Below, in pieces: positions 1 through 9,607 of a stretch of DNA of 64,000 bases. The notes under the pieces are model-generated. The model searched no databases. It saw only the letters and a program-made list of their open reading frames with translations, and was not told where the DNA came from. A program made the translations under genes and the position numbers. Numbering within the stretch: position 1 is the first letter of the stretch; every line of letters begins with the position of its first letter. Origin of the DNA: Alphaproteobacteria bacterium (GTDB lineage: Bacteria; Pseudomonadota; Alphaproteobacteria; Rhodobacterales; Rhodobacteraceae); the NCBI GenBank assembly GCA_030428355.1, contig JAUIBL010000007.1:54961-118960 (forward strand), given 5' to 3'.

Positions 1-25
1 GGTGCGGAAAGACGCGCATACGCGC

Positions 26-481
26 TCAACTACCAGCGTTCGGGTCCTTGTAGATGCCCTGTTCCTTCAGCGCATCGACCACCTCGGCGGGCATGTACTC
101 TTCGTCGTGTTTCGCAAGAATTTCAGAGGCTTCGAACACACCATTGATGTAACGGCCGGTGCCGACCATGCCCTCGTTCTCGGAAAAGAGATCGGGCAAA
201 ACGCCCGTGTACACGACGGGAACCGTGGCCCCGCCATCCGTGACGCGGAACGAAACCGACGATCCCTGCCCCCGGATGATCGACCCTTCCTCGACCAGCC
301 CACCAATGCGGAACACCTCGTTCGGTGCTGGCGGTTCGGCCACGACCTGGCTGGGAGATCGGAAGAAGTTAATGCCGTCCCGCATGCCGTAGCCGATCAG
401 CGCCGTCGACAGGATCAGGGCGACCGTCGCCAGGGCGATCACTTGGATGCGGCGTTGTTTCTTCAACGATTTCAGGGCCAT
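26..481 (-). CDS. ccmE: Cytochrome c-type biogenesis protein CcmE (heme chaperone)
   Basis: MALKSLKKQRRIQVIALATVALILSTALIGYGMRDGINFFRSPSQV... with typical CcmE N-terminal TM and OB-fold; internal Met chosen over the longer ORF start. Confidence 0.93.
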   Translation of the reverse strand: MALKSLKKQRRIQVIALATVALILSTALIGYGMRDGINFFRSPSQVVAEPPAPNEVFRIGGLVEEGSIIRGQGSSVSFRVTDGGATVPVVYTGVLPDLFSENEGMVGTGRYINGVFEASEILAKHDEEYMPAEVVDALKEQGIYKDPNAGS

Positions 482-637
482 CACGTCCTCCAGGCGAAGC
501 TTGTGCCAATATAGACACGAAATGGGGTTTCGGAAACTGTGCCAGATCAATTTGACGCAGCCGATGATGTGTTTTTCCGACCCAACTTGTCCGAGGTCGC
601 GCCGCGCTTGTCTTAACACTTTTTCAACCGGTCTGGA

Positions 638-663
638 TCAGATTCTTCGTACGAAGAATCTGA
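638..663. repeat. 26-bp perfect palindrome TCAGATTCTTCGTACGAAGAATCTGA between argC and ccmE
   Basis: Direct reading; perfect inverted repeat. Confidence 0.9.
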
Positions 664-695
664 GGCCCGCCCATAAAATTCTGGAGTGCGTAGGC

Positions 696-1724
696 TTAGG
701 GAAAACAGGGCGCCAGCATCAGACCCGACGTCTCTTCCAGACCCAGCATCAGATTTGCGTTCTGCAACGCCTGCCCGGACGACCCCTTGGTCAGGTTATC
801 CAGCGCCGCCACGATGATCGCCCGCCCCTCGATCCGGTCTCCCGTGACACCGATATGGCAGAAATTCGATCCGCGCACGTGATGCGTCGACGGCGTCTCG
901 CCAAAGGGCAGCACTTCGATGAACGGCTCATCGGCATAGGCCTTGGTCAGCGCACCATGCACCGCCTGCGGGTCTCCACTGACATAGCAGGTCGCGAGAA
1001 TCCCCCGGTTCGCCGGGATCAGATGCGGCGTGAACTGAACGCGCACCTCTTCGCCTGCCAAAGCACTGAATTCCTGATCGAATTCCCCCAAATGCCGGTG
1101 CGTGCCGCCCACGGAATAGGCGTTGTACCCCTCAGAAAGCTCTGCATGGAGCAGGTTTTCCTTGAGCGACCGCCCCGCACCGGAGACCGCACATTTGAGA
1201 TCGAGGATGATGTCCTTGAACCCGATCACCTTGTCCGCGATCAAGGGCCGCAGGATATACTGCCCGGTCGCCGCGTTGCAGCCCGTGCCGGCCACCAGCC
1301 GCGCCTCGCGGATCGCATCGCGATAGAACTCGGTCAGGCCGTAAACAGCCTCTTTCTGCATCTCGACCGCCGCATGCGGGTTTCCGTACCACTTCTCGTA
1401 CTCCGCCGGATCCCGCAGCCGGAAATCCGCGGACAGATCCACGATTTTCAGATCATTCGGTAGCTTCGAGATCACCTCCTGGCTGGTCTTGTGCGGCAAG
1501 GCACAGAAGCACAGGTCGATGTTGGAAAAGTCGATCTCTTCCCATGTCACAAGTTGCGGCAGATCGAGATGGCGCAGGAACGGAAACACCTGCGCAATCG
1601 TCTGACCCGCCTTGGAATTCGCCGCCAGCGCGGCGATCTCCATGTCCGGATGGGTTGCGATGAGGCGCAGAAGTTCGGCTCCGGTATAGCCGCTGGCACC
1701 GATGATGGCGATTTTACAGGTCAT
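696..1724 (-). CDS. argC: N-acetyl-gamma-glutamyl-phosphate reductase
   Basis: [26 protein letters not shown]..., [16 protein letters not shown] active-site Cys motif. Confidence 0.95.
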   Translation of the reverse strand: MTCKIAIIGASGYTGAELLRLIATHPDMEIAALAANSKAGQTIAQVFPFLRHLDLPQLVTWEEIDFSNIDLCFCALPHKTSQEVISKLPNDLKIVDLSADFRLRDPAEYEKWYGNPHAAVEMQKEAVYGLTEFYRDAIREARLVAGTGCNAATGQYILRPLIADKVIGFKDIILDLKCAVSGAGRSLKENLLHAELSEGYNAYSVGGTHRHLGEFDQEFSALAGEEVRVQFTPHLIPANRGILATCYVSGDPQAVHGALTKAYADEPFIEVLPFGETPSTHHVRGSNFCHIGVTGDRIEGRAIIVAALDNLTKGSSGQALQNANLMLGLEETSGLMLAPCFP

Positions 1725-1776
1725 ATGGTCACTCCCAGTGACGAATTTTCTTGAAACAGGATCGGAAGGAACAGGC

Positions 1777-2589
1777 TCAGGCCGCTTCAAACGTGATCCG
1801 TCGTCGCAGGAACTGCGTGGCATGATCCGAAACGCGCTTCGGGTCGCCCGTGGTCAGGAACATCGAGTCCTCCCCCGGCCCTTTCATGTTCGGATGGCGC
1901 TCAAGGTAATCGGCCAGCGATTCGGCCACCAGATTGGCCTGGCTGTAGACAGCGACCTCCGGTCCCAGCGCGTCCTGAAAGATCTCCTGCATCAGCGGGT
2001 AATGGGTGCAGCCGAGGATGGCCGCCTGCGGGTTGGGCATCTTGCGCTTGAGCGCATCCACATGCGACCGCACCAGAGCTTCGGCGAGGATCATGTCGCC
2101 CTCTTCGATCGCATCCACCAGACCGCCGCAGGCCTGCGCTTCGACATCCACACCAATGGCGCGGAAGGCCAATTCGCGCTGAAACGCGCGGCTGCGCACG
2201 GTGGCGGGTGTTGCAAACAGCGCCACATGCTGCACCGCCACTTCGCGCGGCGGGGAGTTGTCGCCCCACTGCCGTTCGGTCAGCGCCTCGATCAAAGGCA
2301 CGAACACGCCCAGCACCCGCTTGTCGCGGGGAATCCAGCTTTCCTGCATCCGCCGGAGCGCCGCCGCAGACGCCGTGTTGCAGGCCAGAATCACCAGATC
2401 ACAGCCCGCCTCCCACAGCCGTTCGGTTGCCGAACAGGTCAGGGTGTAGACGTCATCAGCATCGCGCACGCCGTAGGGCGCGTGCTTGTTGTCGCCCAGA
2501 TAGACGAAGGGGACATCGGGCAAACGCCTGGACACCGCGTCCAGCACCGTCAGCCCACCCAGACCGCTGTCAAATACGCCTACCGCCAT
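1777..2589 (-). CDS. murI: Glutamate racemase
   Basis: [40 protein letters not shown] motifs. Confidence 0.95.
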   Translation of the reverse strand: MAVGVFDSGLGGLTVLDAVSRRLPDVPFVYLGDNKHAPYGVRDADDVYTLTCSATERLWEAGCDLVILACNTASAAALRRMQESWIPRDKRVLGVFVPLIEALTERQWGDNSPPREVAVQHVALFATPATVRSRAFQRELAFRAIGVDVEAQACGGLVDAIEEGDMILAEALVRSHVDALKRKMPNPQAAILGCTHYPLMQEIFQDALGPEVAVYSQANLVAESLADYLERHPNMKGPGEDSMFLTTGDPKRVSDHATQFLRRRITFEAA

Positions 2590-2621
2590 ACTGCCCTCGC
2601 GCAATCGGCACGGGGCGGCGT

Positions 2622-3503
2622 TCAGTTGCGCGCCCGGTGCCGCTCTTCAAACTCGAAGCCGTAGTCATAGGACGCATACGGCGTTGGTGACAGCTCATAC
2701 GTGGCTTTGCGCAGAAAATCCATCAGCTCTCGCGCGTCTTTTTTGCGGCTGTCGATTACCTGCGCGGGGATCGGCGCACCGATCACGATCCGCACGGGCG
2801 TATCGACCCGCTTGCGGAATTCCTGGATCAAAAGACCCATGCGCAGCGTGTAATGCAGATGGCTGGCAAGCTGGAACAGACGGCTGGTGTGGCCGTCGAA
2901 ATAGATAGGCACCACGGTGGCGTTGGATTTTGCGATCATGCGGGCGGTAAAGCCCCGCCAGCCGGGATCCATCGGTTTGGCAAAGGGGGTGACGGCTGTG
3001 GACACGGTCCCCCCGGGGAACACACCAACGCAGCCGCCATCACGCAGGTAGTCCAGCGCCACTTTGCGCGTCTCGATGTTCTGCGCGACCGCCTCTTTGG
3101 TCTCATCGAAATTGACCGGCAGGATGATGCGGTCGAGGTCTTCGGCCTTGCGGAAGACCTTGTGCGCCAGAATGCGGAAATCGCCCCGCGTGACCGACAG
3201 GATATGGCCAAGGATCAGCCCATCCAGAATGCCGTAGGGATGGTTGGCGATCACGATCAGCGGACCGGTGCGCGGGATATTGTCGAGCGAACCGTCAACC
3301 ACATCGAGGCTGAGACCATAACGGTCGACCATGACCTCCCAGAAATCGCGGCCTTGCGCGACCTCGTCCTGATACCCGGCAGCCCGCTTGATCAGCGTCA
3401 GGCGGCCCGTGGCGTTTTCCATCAGGCGGATCATGGCCCGGCCCGGTTTGGACCGTGCGGAATAGGAGTAGGAAATGTCACGGGCGGCGGAAGACGTCAC
3501 CAA
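2622..3503 (-). CDS. Lysophospholipid acyltransferase family protein (PlsC-like)
   Basis: [12 protein letters not shown] (HX4D-like) and GGTVSTA motifs. Confidence 0.75.
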   Translation of the reverse strand: MVTSSAARDISYSYSARSKPGRAMIRLMENATGRLTLIKRAAGYQDEVAQGRDFWEVMVDRYGLSLDVVDGSLDNIPRTGPLIVIANHPYGILDGLILGHILSVTRGDFRILAHKVFRKAEDLDRIILPVNFDETKEAVAQNIETRKVALDYLRDGGCVGVFPGGTVSTAVTPFAKPMDPGWRGFTARMIAKSNATVVPIYFDGHTSRLFQLASHLHYTLRMGLLIQEFRKRVDTPVRIVIGAPIPAQVIDSRKKDARELMDFLRKATYELSPTPYASYDYGFEFEERHRARN

Positions 3504-3593
3504 TCAGGCTCCGGAGATATTGGATCGCGCCCAGCTAGCGCGCTCTGATTTATCCGCAAAGATGTAACAGTTCCTTAACGTCCTTATGACGCA

Positions 3594-6500
3594 TCACTCC
3601 GCCGCCTGTTTCAAACCTGCCCCGCCCGACCGCAGCACCGCCAACAGCTCCTCGCGCCGTTTCTCGGCCTTGGCGGCATTGGCGTGTTTGACCGGACCGA
3701 AGCCTCTGATTTGCATAGGCAATTCGGCCAAAGCCACCAGCGCGTCCATGATCTCGGGCTTGGCCTTGGGCAGCCATTCGCGCATGTCGGCCTCGTATTG
3801 CTTGATCAACGCGCGCTCCATGCGGCGCTCGTCGGTGCGGCCGAACGGGTCGAACACCGTGCCCCGCAGCCATTTGAGTTTCGCCAAAAGGCCAAAACCA
3901 CGCAGCATCCCTTCGCCGTACTGCTTTTTCAGCGGTCGACCGTCCGGTCCAGTCTTGGACAGCATTGGCGGGGCAAGGTGGAAGGTCATCTTGAAGTCAC
4001 CGCCAAACTGCTCTTCCGCCTTGGCACGGGTTTCCAGATGCAGGCGCGAGACCTCGTATTCGTCCTTGTAGGCCAAAAGCTTGTGATAGCCTTTCGCCAC
4101 CGCCTCTTTCAGACGGGGGTCCGAGACACCGTCCACCAGCTTACGGTAGCGTTTCGCGTCGCGCGTGCTTTGATATTTTACCAAATGGTCAAATCTGTAA
4201 GCGATCTTCTCGTCCAGCGTCTTGGGCAGCGGGATCACCTTGGGCTCGGCCACCCGCGCCGCGTCCTCGGGATGCAGCACCGCCCAGCGGCCAATCTCGA
4301 AGGCGCGGATGTTCTTCTCGGACGCCGCACCGTTCAACTCGATGGCCTGCACGATGGCGTCATAGGTCAGCGGCACTAGTCCGCGCTGCCATGCGGCACC
4401 GAGGATTATCATGTTGGAAAAGATCGAATCCCCCAGCGTCGCCTTCGCCAGATCGGAGGCATCGAACAGATCGAGCCTGTCCCGCAACCGCGCCTGAAGC
4501 GACACCGTCAGGCGGTCGGTCGGCAGAGCGAACTCGGTGTTGCGGGTGAAATCGCCCGTGATGATCTCGTGGCTGTTGACCACCCCACCCGTACGGCCGG
4601 TACGCATCAGACCCAGCGTCTTGGCCCCGGCGCTGACCACCAGATCGCCGCCAATGAGCGCATCCGCCTCGCCGGTCGCCACGCGAATGGCGCTGATGTC
4701 GGCGGGGGTGTTGGCCAGCCGCAGATGGATATGCACCGCACCGCCCTTCTGGGCGAGGCCCGCCATCTCCATCATGCCGGCCCCCTTGCCGTCGATCTGC
4801 GCTGCCTGAGCGAGCACCGCGCCGATGGTGACGACGCCAGTCCCGCCCACACCCGTTACAACGACGTTCCAAGTGCCGTCAATTGTAGGCAGTTCCGGCA
4901 CAGGCAGGTCCGGCAGGTCGAGCGATGTGGTCGCCGCCTTCTTCACCTGCGCGCCTTCCAGCGTCACGAAGGACGGGCAAAACCCTTTGAGGCAGGAGAA
5001 ATCCTTGTTGCAGGAGGACTGATCAATCGCCCGCTTGCGGCCCAGTTCGGTTTCCTTGGGCACAATGGACACGCAGTTCGACTGCACCCCGCAATCGCCG
5101 CAGCCTTCGCAGACATCCGTGTTGATGAACACGCGCTTGTCCGGGTCCGGAAACTGGCCCCGCTTGCGGCGGCGGCGTTTCTCGGCAGCGCAGGTCTGAA
5201 TATAGACGATGGCGCTGACACCTTCCGTCTTTGCAAACTTCGCTTGCACGGTTTGCAAATCGGCGCGTTCCGCGAAGTCTATCCCTTGCGGGAAGGACTT
5301 CAGGTCCACATCCTCTTTCTCGTCATAGACGACAGCCAGATGTTTCACCCCCATCGCGGTCAGTTCCGCCGCGATCTGCTGCGGTGACAAGCCGCCATCG
5401 TTTTTCTGGCCGCCGGTCATGGCGACGGCATCGTTGTAGAGGATCTTGTAGGTGATCGTCGTCCCCGCCGCGATGGCGGCACGAATGGCCTGTACGCCGG
5501 AGTGGTTGTAGGTGCCGTCACCAAGGTTCTGGAAAACATGCGGCGTTTTCGAGAACAGCGACTCCCCAATCCAGTTCGCGCCCTCGGCCCCCATATGGGT
5601 AAAGCCCAAGGTTTCGCGGTCCATCCACTGCACCATATAGTGACAGCCGATCCCGGCATAGGCGCGGCTGCCCTCGGGCACCTTGGTGGAGCTGTTATGC
5701 GGACAGCCGGAACAGAAATACGGCAGACGCGCTGCGATCTCCTGTGCGTTGTCGACTTTTCGCGCCTCATCAATGGCTTGCATCCCAGCCTTGATGCGAT
5801 CTGTGTCGCGGCCCTCTTCGATCAGGATCTGTCCCAGCTTTTCCGCGATCAGGATGGGGTCCAGCGCCCCACGGGTCGGGAAGAGTTCCGGCCCGTGCAT
5901 CGACCCTGCCCCGCCGCCCTTGTGCCAGCCCCAGACACGCCGTCCGCGCCGGTCGTCAAAGATGGCCTCCTTGATCTGCACCTCGATCAGCTTGCGCTTT
6001 TCTTCGACCACCACGATCAGGTCGAGCCCCTCGGCCCAGTCGTGGAACCCACGCATGTCCAGCGGCCATGTCTGGCCGACCTTGTAGGTGGTGATGCCCA
6101 GACGCTCGGCCTCGGCCGCGTCGATGCCCAGCAGAGACAGCGCATGTACCAGATCAAGCCAGTTCTTGCCCGCGGCGACGAACCCGATCTTGGCCCCCGG
6201 CTTGCCCCAGATGCGTTTATCCATCTTGTTGGCATGGGAAAACGCCTCGGCGGCAAAGCGTTTGTGGTCGATCATCCGCGCTTCCTGCGCATGGGGCGTG
6301 TCGGCAAGGCGGATGTTCAGCCCGCCTTCGGGCATGTCGAACTCGGGCAGCACAAAAGACATCCGGTCCGGACGACCATCGACCACAGAGGTCACTTCGA
6401 CCGTGTCCTTCATCGTCTTGAGACCGACCCAAAGCCCGGAAAAGCGAGACAGAGCAAAGCCATAGAGGCCGTAATCCAGGATTTCCTGCACCCCGGCGGG

Positions 6501-7016
6501 AGACACAACCGGCATATAGGCGTCGATCATCGCCCATTCGGACTGGTGCAGCACGGTCGAGGATTCGCCCGTATGGTCATCCCCCATCGCCATCAGCACC
6601 CCGCCATGGGGTGACGTTCCCGCCATATTGGCGTGCTTCATCGCATCGCCTGACCGGTCCACCCCCGGCCCCTTGCCGTACCAGAGACCGAAGACACCGT
6701 CATACCGCCCCTCTCCGCGCAACTCGGCCTGCTGGCTGCCCCAGAGCGCAGTCACGGCCAGATCTTCGTTCAGCCCTTCCTTGAAGGTCACGTCCGCCGC
6801 CTTGAGGAACCGCTCGGCCCGGTGCATCTGCATGTCGACCGCGCCAAGGGGCGATCCTCGATAGCCCGTGACATAGCCTGCCGTGTTCAGACCCACCGCC
6901 GTGTCGCGCGCCTTCTGCATCAGCATCAGGCGCACCAGCGCCTGAGTTCCGTTCAACAGAACCGGCGATTTCGTCAGGTCGAACCGGTCGTTCAGAGTGA
7001 TCTCGGCCTTGGTCAT
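3594..7016 (-). CDS. Indolepyruvate ferredoxin oxidoreductase family protein (fused alpha/gamma subunits)
   Basis: 1140-aa protein with TPP-enzyme and 4Fe-4S cysteine motifs (CEGCGDCGVQSNC, CSGCPHN) and C-terminal gamma-like domain. Confidence 0.9.
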   Translation of the reverse strand: MTKAEITLNDRFDLTKSPVLLNGTQALVRLMLMQKARDTAVGLNTAGYVTGYRGSPLGAVDMQMHRAERFLKAADVTFKEGLNEDLAVTALWGSQQAELRGEGRYDGVFGLWYGKGPGVDRSGDAMKHANMAGTSPHGGVLMAMGDDHTGESSTVLHQSEWAMIDAYMPVVSPAGVQEILDYGLYGFALSRFSGLWVGLKTMKDTVEVTSVVDGRPDRMSFVLPEFDMPEGGLNIRLADTPHAQEARMIDHKRFAAEAFSHANKMDKRIWGKPGAKIGFVAAGKNWLDLVHALSLLGIDAAEAERLGITTYKVGQTWPLDMRGFHDWAEGLDLIVVVEEKRKLIEVQIKEAIFDDRRGRRVWGWHKGGGAGSMHGPELFPTRGALDPILIAEKLGQILIEEGRDTDRIKAGMQAIDEARKVDNAQEIAARLPYFCSGCPHNSSTKVPEGSRAYAGIGCHYMVQWMDRETLGFTHMGAEGANWIGESLFSKTPHVFQNLGDGTYNHSGVQAIRAAIAAGTTITYKILYNDAVAMTGGQKNDGGLSPQQIAAELTAMGVKHLAVVYDEKEDVDLKSFPQGIDFAERADLQTVQAKFAKTEGVSAIVYIQTCAAEKRRRRKRGQFPDPDKRVFINTDVCEGCGDCGVQSNCVSIVPKETELGRKRAIDQSSCNKDFSCLKGFCPSFVTLEGAQVKKAATTSLDLPDLPVPELPTIDGTWNVVVTGVGGTGVVTIGAVLAQAAQIDGKGAGMMEMAGLAQKGGAVHIHLRLANTPADISAIRVATGEADALIGGDLVVSAGAKTLGLMRTGRTGGVVNSHEIITGDFTRNTEFALPTDRLTVSLQARLRDRLDLFDASDLAKATLGDSIFSNMIILGAAWQRGLVPLTYDAIVQAIELNGAASEKNIRAFEIGRWAVLHPEDAARVAEPKVIPLPKTLDEKIAYRFDHLVKYQSTRDAKRYRKLVDGVSDPRLKEAVAKGYHKLLAYKDEYEVSRLHLETRAKAEEQFGGDFKMTFHLAPPMLSKTGPDGRPLKKQYGEGMLRGFGLLAKLKWLRGTVFDPFGRTDERRMERALIKQYEADMREWLPKAKPEIMDALVALAELPMQIRGFGPVKHANAAKAEKRREELLAVLRSGGAGLKQAAE

Positions 7017-7062
7017 TTGACGCCTCCCCGCGTGAAATGTGCCCGTGTCATCGCACAAATTT

Positions 7063-7081
7063 AGGTCATAAAGACTGACCT
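7063..7081. promoter_or_regulatory. Dyad AGGTCA-N7-TGACCT in divergent intergenic region (candidate operator)
   Basis: Inverted repeat read directly between divergent oxidoreductase and LysR genes. Confidence 0.45.
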
Positions 7082-7181
7082 TACCACAATTTTCTTTTGA
7101 ATTTTCAGTGCAGGATGAAGTTGTCGTTCATATATTCCTTTATGTCATGTAAAGCGGTTCTGACGATGGAAAGTGTGCGCC

Positions 7182-8087
7182 ATGGACTGGGACAAACTCA
7201 GAATATTTCACGCGGTCGCCGATGCGGGCAGCCTGACGCATGCGGGGGATGCCCTGCATCTGTCGCAATCCGCCGTATCGCGGCAGATCCGGGCGCTTGA
7301 GGAATCGCTGAATACGGTCCTGTTCCACCGCCATGCGCGGGGTCTGATTCTCACCGAACAGGGCGAATTGCTTTTCGACGCCACAAGGTCGATGAACAAG
7401 CGCATCGACGCCGCCACCGCCCGCATCCGCGACAGCGAGGAAGAAGTGTTCGGCGAATTGCGCGTCACCACCACCATCGGGTTCGGATCGCTCTGGCTCG
7501 CGCCGCGCCTGCCCAAGCTTTACGAGAAATACCCTGATCTGAACATCGATCTGATGCTCGAAGAACGGGTGCTCGACCTGCCCATGCGCGAGGCGGATGT
7601 GGCGGTGCGCATGAAGGAACCCAGCCAGGCCGACCTGATCCGCAAGAAACTGATGTCGATCCGCATGCGGCTTTACGCATCGCCCGAGTATCTGGCCCAG
7701 AACGGCACACCCCAAACCATCGAGGACATGTCAAAGCACCGGTTGATCTGCCAGAATCCCCGCGCGGCGCAGGTGAGCGCGGGCATGATCATGGTGCAAC
7801 AGCTTCTGGCCTATGACATCAAGTCCACACTGACGGTGAACAACTACTTCGGCGTACTGCAATCGGTCCTGTCGGGGCTCGGGATCGGTGTGCTGCCGGA
7901 TTACATCATCGAGGATTTCCCGACCATCAAACGGGTTCTGACCGATGTGGAGTCGGCAGAAGTACCTGTTTTCCTTGCATATCCCGAAGAGTTGCGACAG
8001 TCGAAACGGATCGCCGCCTTTCGGGATTTCGTGCAGGAGGAGATCTTCACCCACCGTCAGACACGCAAGGCGTTAGAGGGCGAATAG
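7182..8087 (+). CDS. LysR family transcriptional regulator
   Basis: MDWDKLRIFHAVADAGSLTHAGDALHLSQSAVSRQIRALEESL HTH and LysR substrate-binding domain. Confidence 0.92.
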   Translation: MDWDKLRIFHAVADAGSLTHAGDALHLSQSAVSRQIRALEESLNTVLFHRHARGLILTEQGELLFDATRSMNKRIDAATARIRDSEEEVFGELRVTTTIGFGSLWLAPRLPKLYEKYPDLNIDLMLEERVLDLPMREADVAVRMKEPSQADLIRKKLMSIRMRLYASPEYLAQNGTPQTIEDMSKHRLICQNPRAAQVSAGMIMVQQLLAYDIKSTLTVNNYFGVLQSVLSGLGIGVLPDYIIEDFPTIKRVLTDVESAEVPVFLAYPEELRQSKRIAAFRDFVQEEIFTHRQTRKALEGE

Positions 8088-8242
8088 GCAACGCAAGTGT
8101 GACCCATGCGCCTCACGCATAACGGGAATGACATATGTACGAGGCTAACCCTCTTGCCATGTCACGGAGCGATGACATATTTGGCACATATGAGATGGAA
8201 CGCGGAATTGCGCATCATCTTCATACCTCCCTGTTGGACTTC

Positions 8243-8270
8243 GGCCGAGCTTTGGCTCGGCCTTTTTTTT
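8243..8270 (+). terminator. Rho-independent terminator GGCCGAGC-TTTG-GCTCGGCC-T8
   Basis: Perfect 8-bp stem, 4-nt loop, T8 run. Confidence 0.9.
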
Positions 8271-8295
8271 GGCCCGTTTCCAGGAGGACAATCGC

Positions 8296-8862
8296 ATGAC
8301 CGGTGACAGAACCCACATGTGCACCTGCGCCAAGATGCGCTGGCGGATCGCTGCGGACGCCCCGGGCACACATCTGGTCTGCTACTGCGCCGACTGCCAG
8401 ACCGCTGCCCGGTTTCTGGATCACCGGATCGCGCGTCTGGACTCCGAGGGTGGCAGCGAGATCTTCCAGACTCTGCCTGCCCATTTCGAATTCGAGACGG
8501 GGCGCGAGAACCTTGCCGTTCTCCGCCTCAGCCCCAAAGGACTGCTGCGATGGTATGCCGGGTGTTGCGGCACGCCGATTGCCAACACCCTTGCAACGCC
8601 GACCCTGCCCTTTGTCGGCGCGATCCTTCCTCCCGGCACCGAGGGCTACGGCCCCGTCACGGCGCTGGTGAACACCGTAGGCACTGCCGGGCACATCAGG
8701 GAAACCGGTGTTCTTGGCGCGCATCTGTCCATCATGGGCCGTATCTTACGCGCATGGCTTCTGGGCAAACGCGGATCACCCTTTTTCGCGCCTGATGGCG
8801 CGCCGGTGGTGCAGCCGCGCATCCTGACCCCGCAAGAGCGCAATGCCGCACGTCCGACATGA
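8296..8862 (+). CDS. Conserved hypothetical protein (DUF6151/GFA-like, Cys-rich N-terminus)
   Basis: MTGDRTHMCTCAKMRWRIAADAPGTHLVCYCADCQTAARFLDH; RBS aggagg upstream. Confidence 0.7.
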   Translation: MTGDRTHMCTCAKMRWRIAADAPGTHLVCYCADCQTAARFLDHRIARLDSEGGSEIFQTLPAHFEFETGRENLAVLRLSPKGLLRWYAGCCGTPIANTLATPTLPFVGAILPPGTEGYGPVTALVNTVGTAGHIRETGVLGAHLSIMGRILRAWLLGKRGSPFFAPDGAPVVQPRILTPQERNAARPT

Positions 8863-8873
8863 CACCCAGACGA

Positions 8874-8903
8874 AAAACGGGCGGTGCTATCTACACCGCC
8901 CGT
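8874..8903 (-). terminator. Hairpin ACGGGCGGTG-ctatcta-CACCGCCCGT followed by T-run on the minus strand
   Basis: Direct reading; lies just past the 57-aa minus-strand ORF. Confidence 0.75.
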
Positions 8904-8927
8904 GTGCAGAGGGATAAAACGGTGATG

Positions 8928-9101
8928 TCAGCCGTCCGCCTTGGCCTGCTGCGCCAGACGTTCCGCAATGCCGTCGCGGGACAGGGATGATTTCGGCGCG
9001 CCGGACGCCTTGTGTTTTTCCAGAGCGCGGATGCTGACATAAGCAAAGGCCAGCACGAACCCCAAAGTGCCGAAGGTGAGAATTCCAAGTCCATACGTCA
9101 T
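8928..9101 (-). CDS. Small (57 aa) single-TM membrane protein, absent from supplied ORF track
   Basis: MTYGLGILTFGTLGFVLAFAYVSIRALEKHKASGAPKSSLSRDGIAERLAQQAKADG*, RBS aaaggag upstream, terminator downstream. Confidence 0.65.
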   Translation of the reverse strand: MTYGLGILTFGTLGFVLAFAYVSIRALEKHKASGAPKSSLSRDGIAERLAQQAKADG

Positions 9102-9238
9102 AGTCTTCTCCTTTCGTTGATACTAAAAGGGCTACGACCAACCGCAACAGCCGGATCAAAGGTTTTCAGAAAAATTGTTATTTATCAGCAGCATGCAAAT
9201 GTATACTTAAAATACAGCTTATTTCACCGGCACATCCG

Positions 9239-9487
9239 TCACGCGACGATCAAAATGACGGCAAGCCAGAACACAGCAAGGCCGATCAGGCCGAATTGCC
9301 CCGCAAAAAACGACAGAGCCGCCAACAGCCCAAGAACCCCGGTCACGATCAGAGCCTGCCGGGCTGCCGGTTGCGCGGCAAGACGGGCCTCGACATCGGA
9401 CAGGTCACGTCCGGGCCACGGGCCCGCAATCAGCGCCGCAGTGACGAGCCGGCAATGCCGACCGATTTTCAGCAGTGTTTCCGGCAT
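9239..9487 (-). CDS. Small hypothetical membrane protein (82 aa)
   Basis: Two hydrophobic segments near C-terminus; faces purL divergently. Confidence 0.5.
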   Translation of the reverse strand: MPETLLKIGRHCRLVTAALIAGPWPGRDLSDVEARLAAQPAARQALIVTGVLGLLAALSFFAGQFGLIGLAVFWLAVILIVA

Positions 9488-9607
9488 GCTCCAATCCCGG
9501 CGCGGATGATCGCGGGAACGCTACCACACGGATATTTTTCATCGCAAGGTTCAAGACCTTTCAACCGCATCAAGCTTGGCGTAAAGACGGCGCACAAAGC
9601 CTTGAGG

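Noticed and set aside
8106-8306. 66-aa plus-strand ORF MRLTHNGNDICTRL...
   Set aside because: Runs through a strong terminator, no RBS, no recognisable family.
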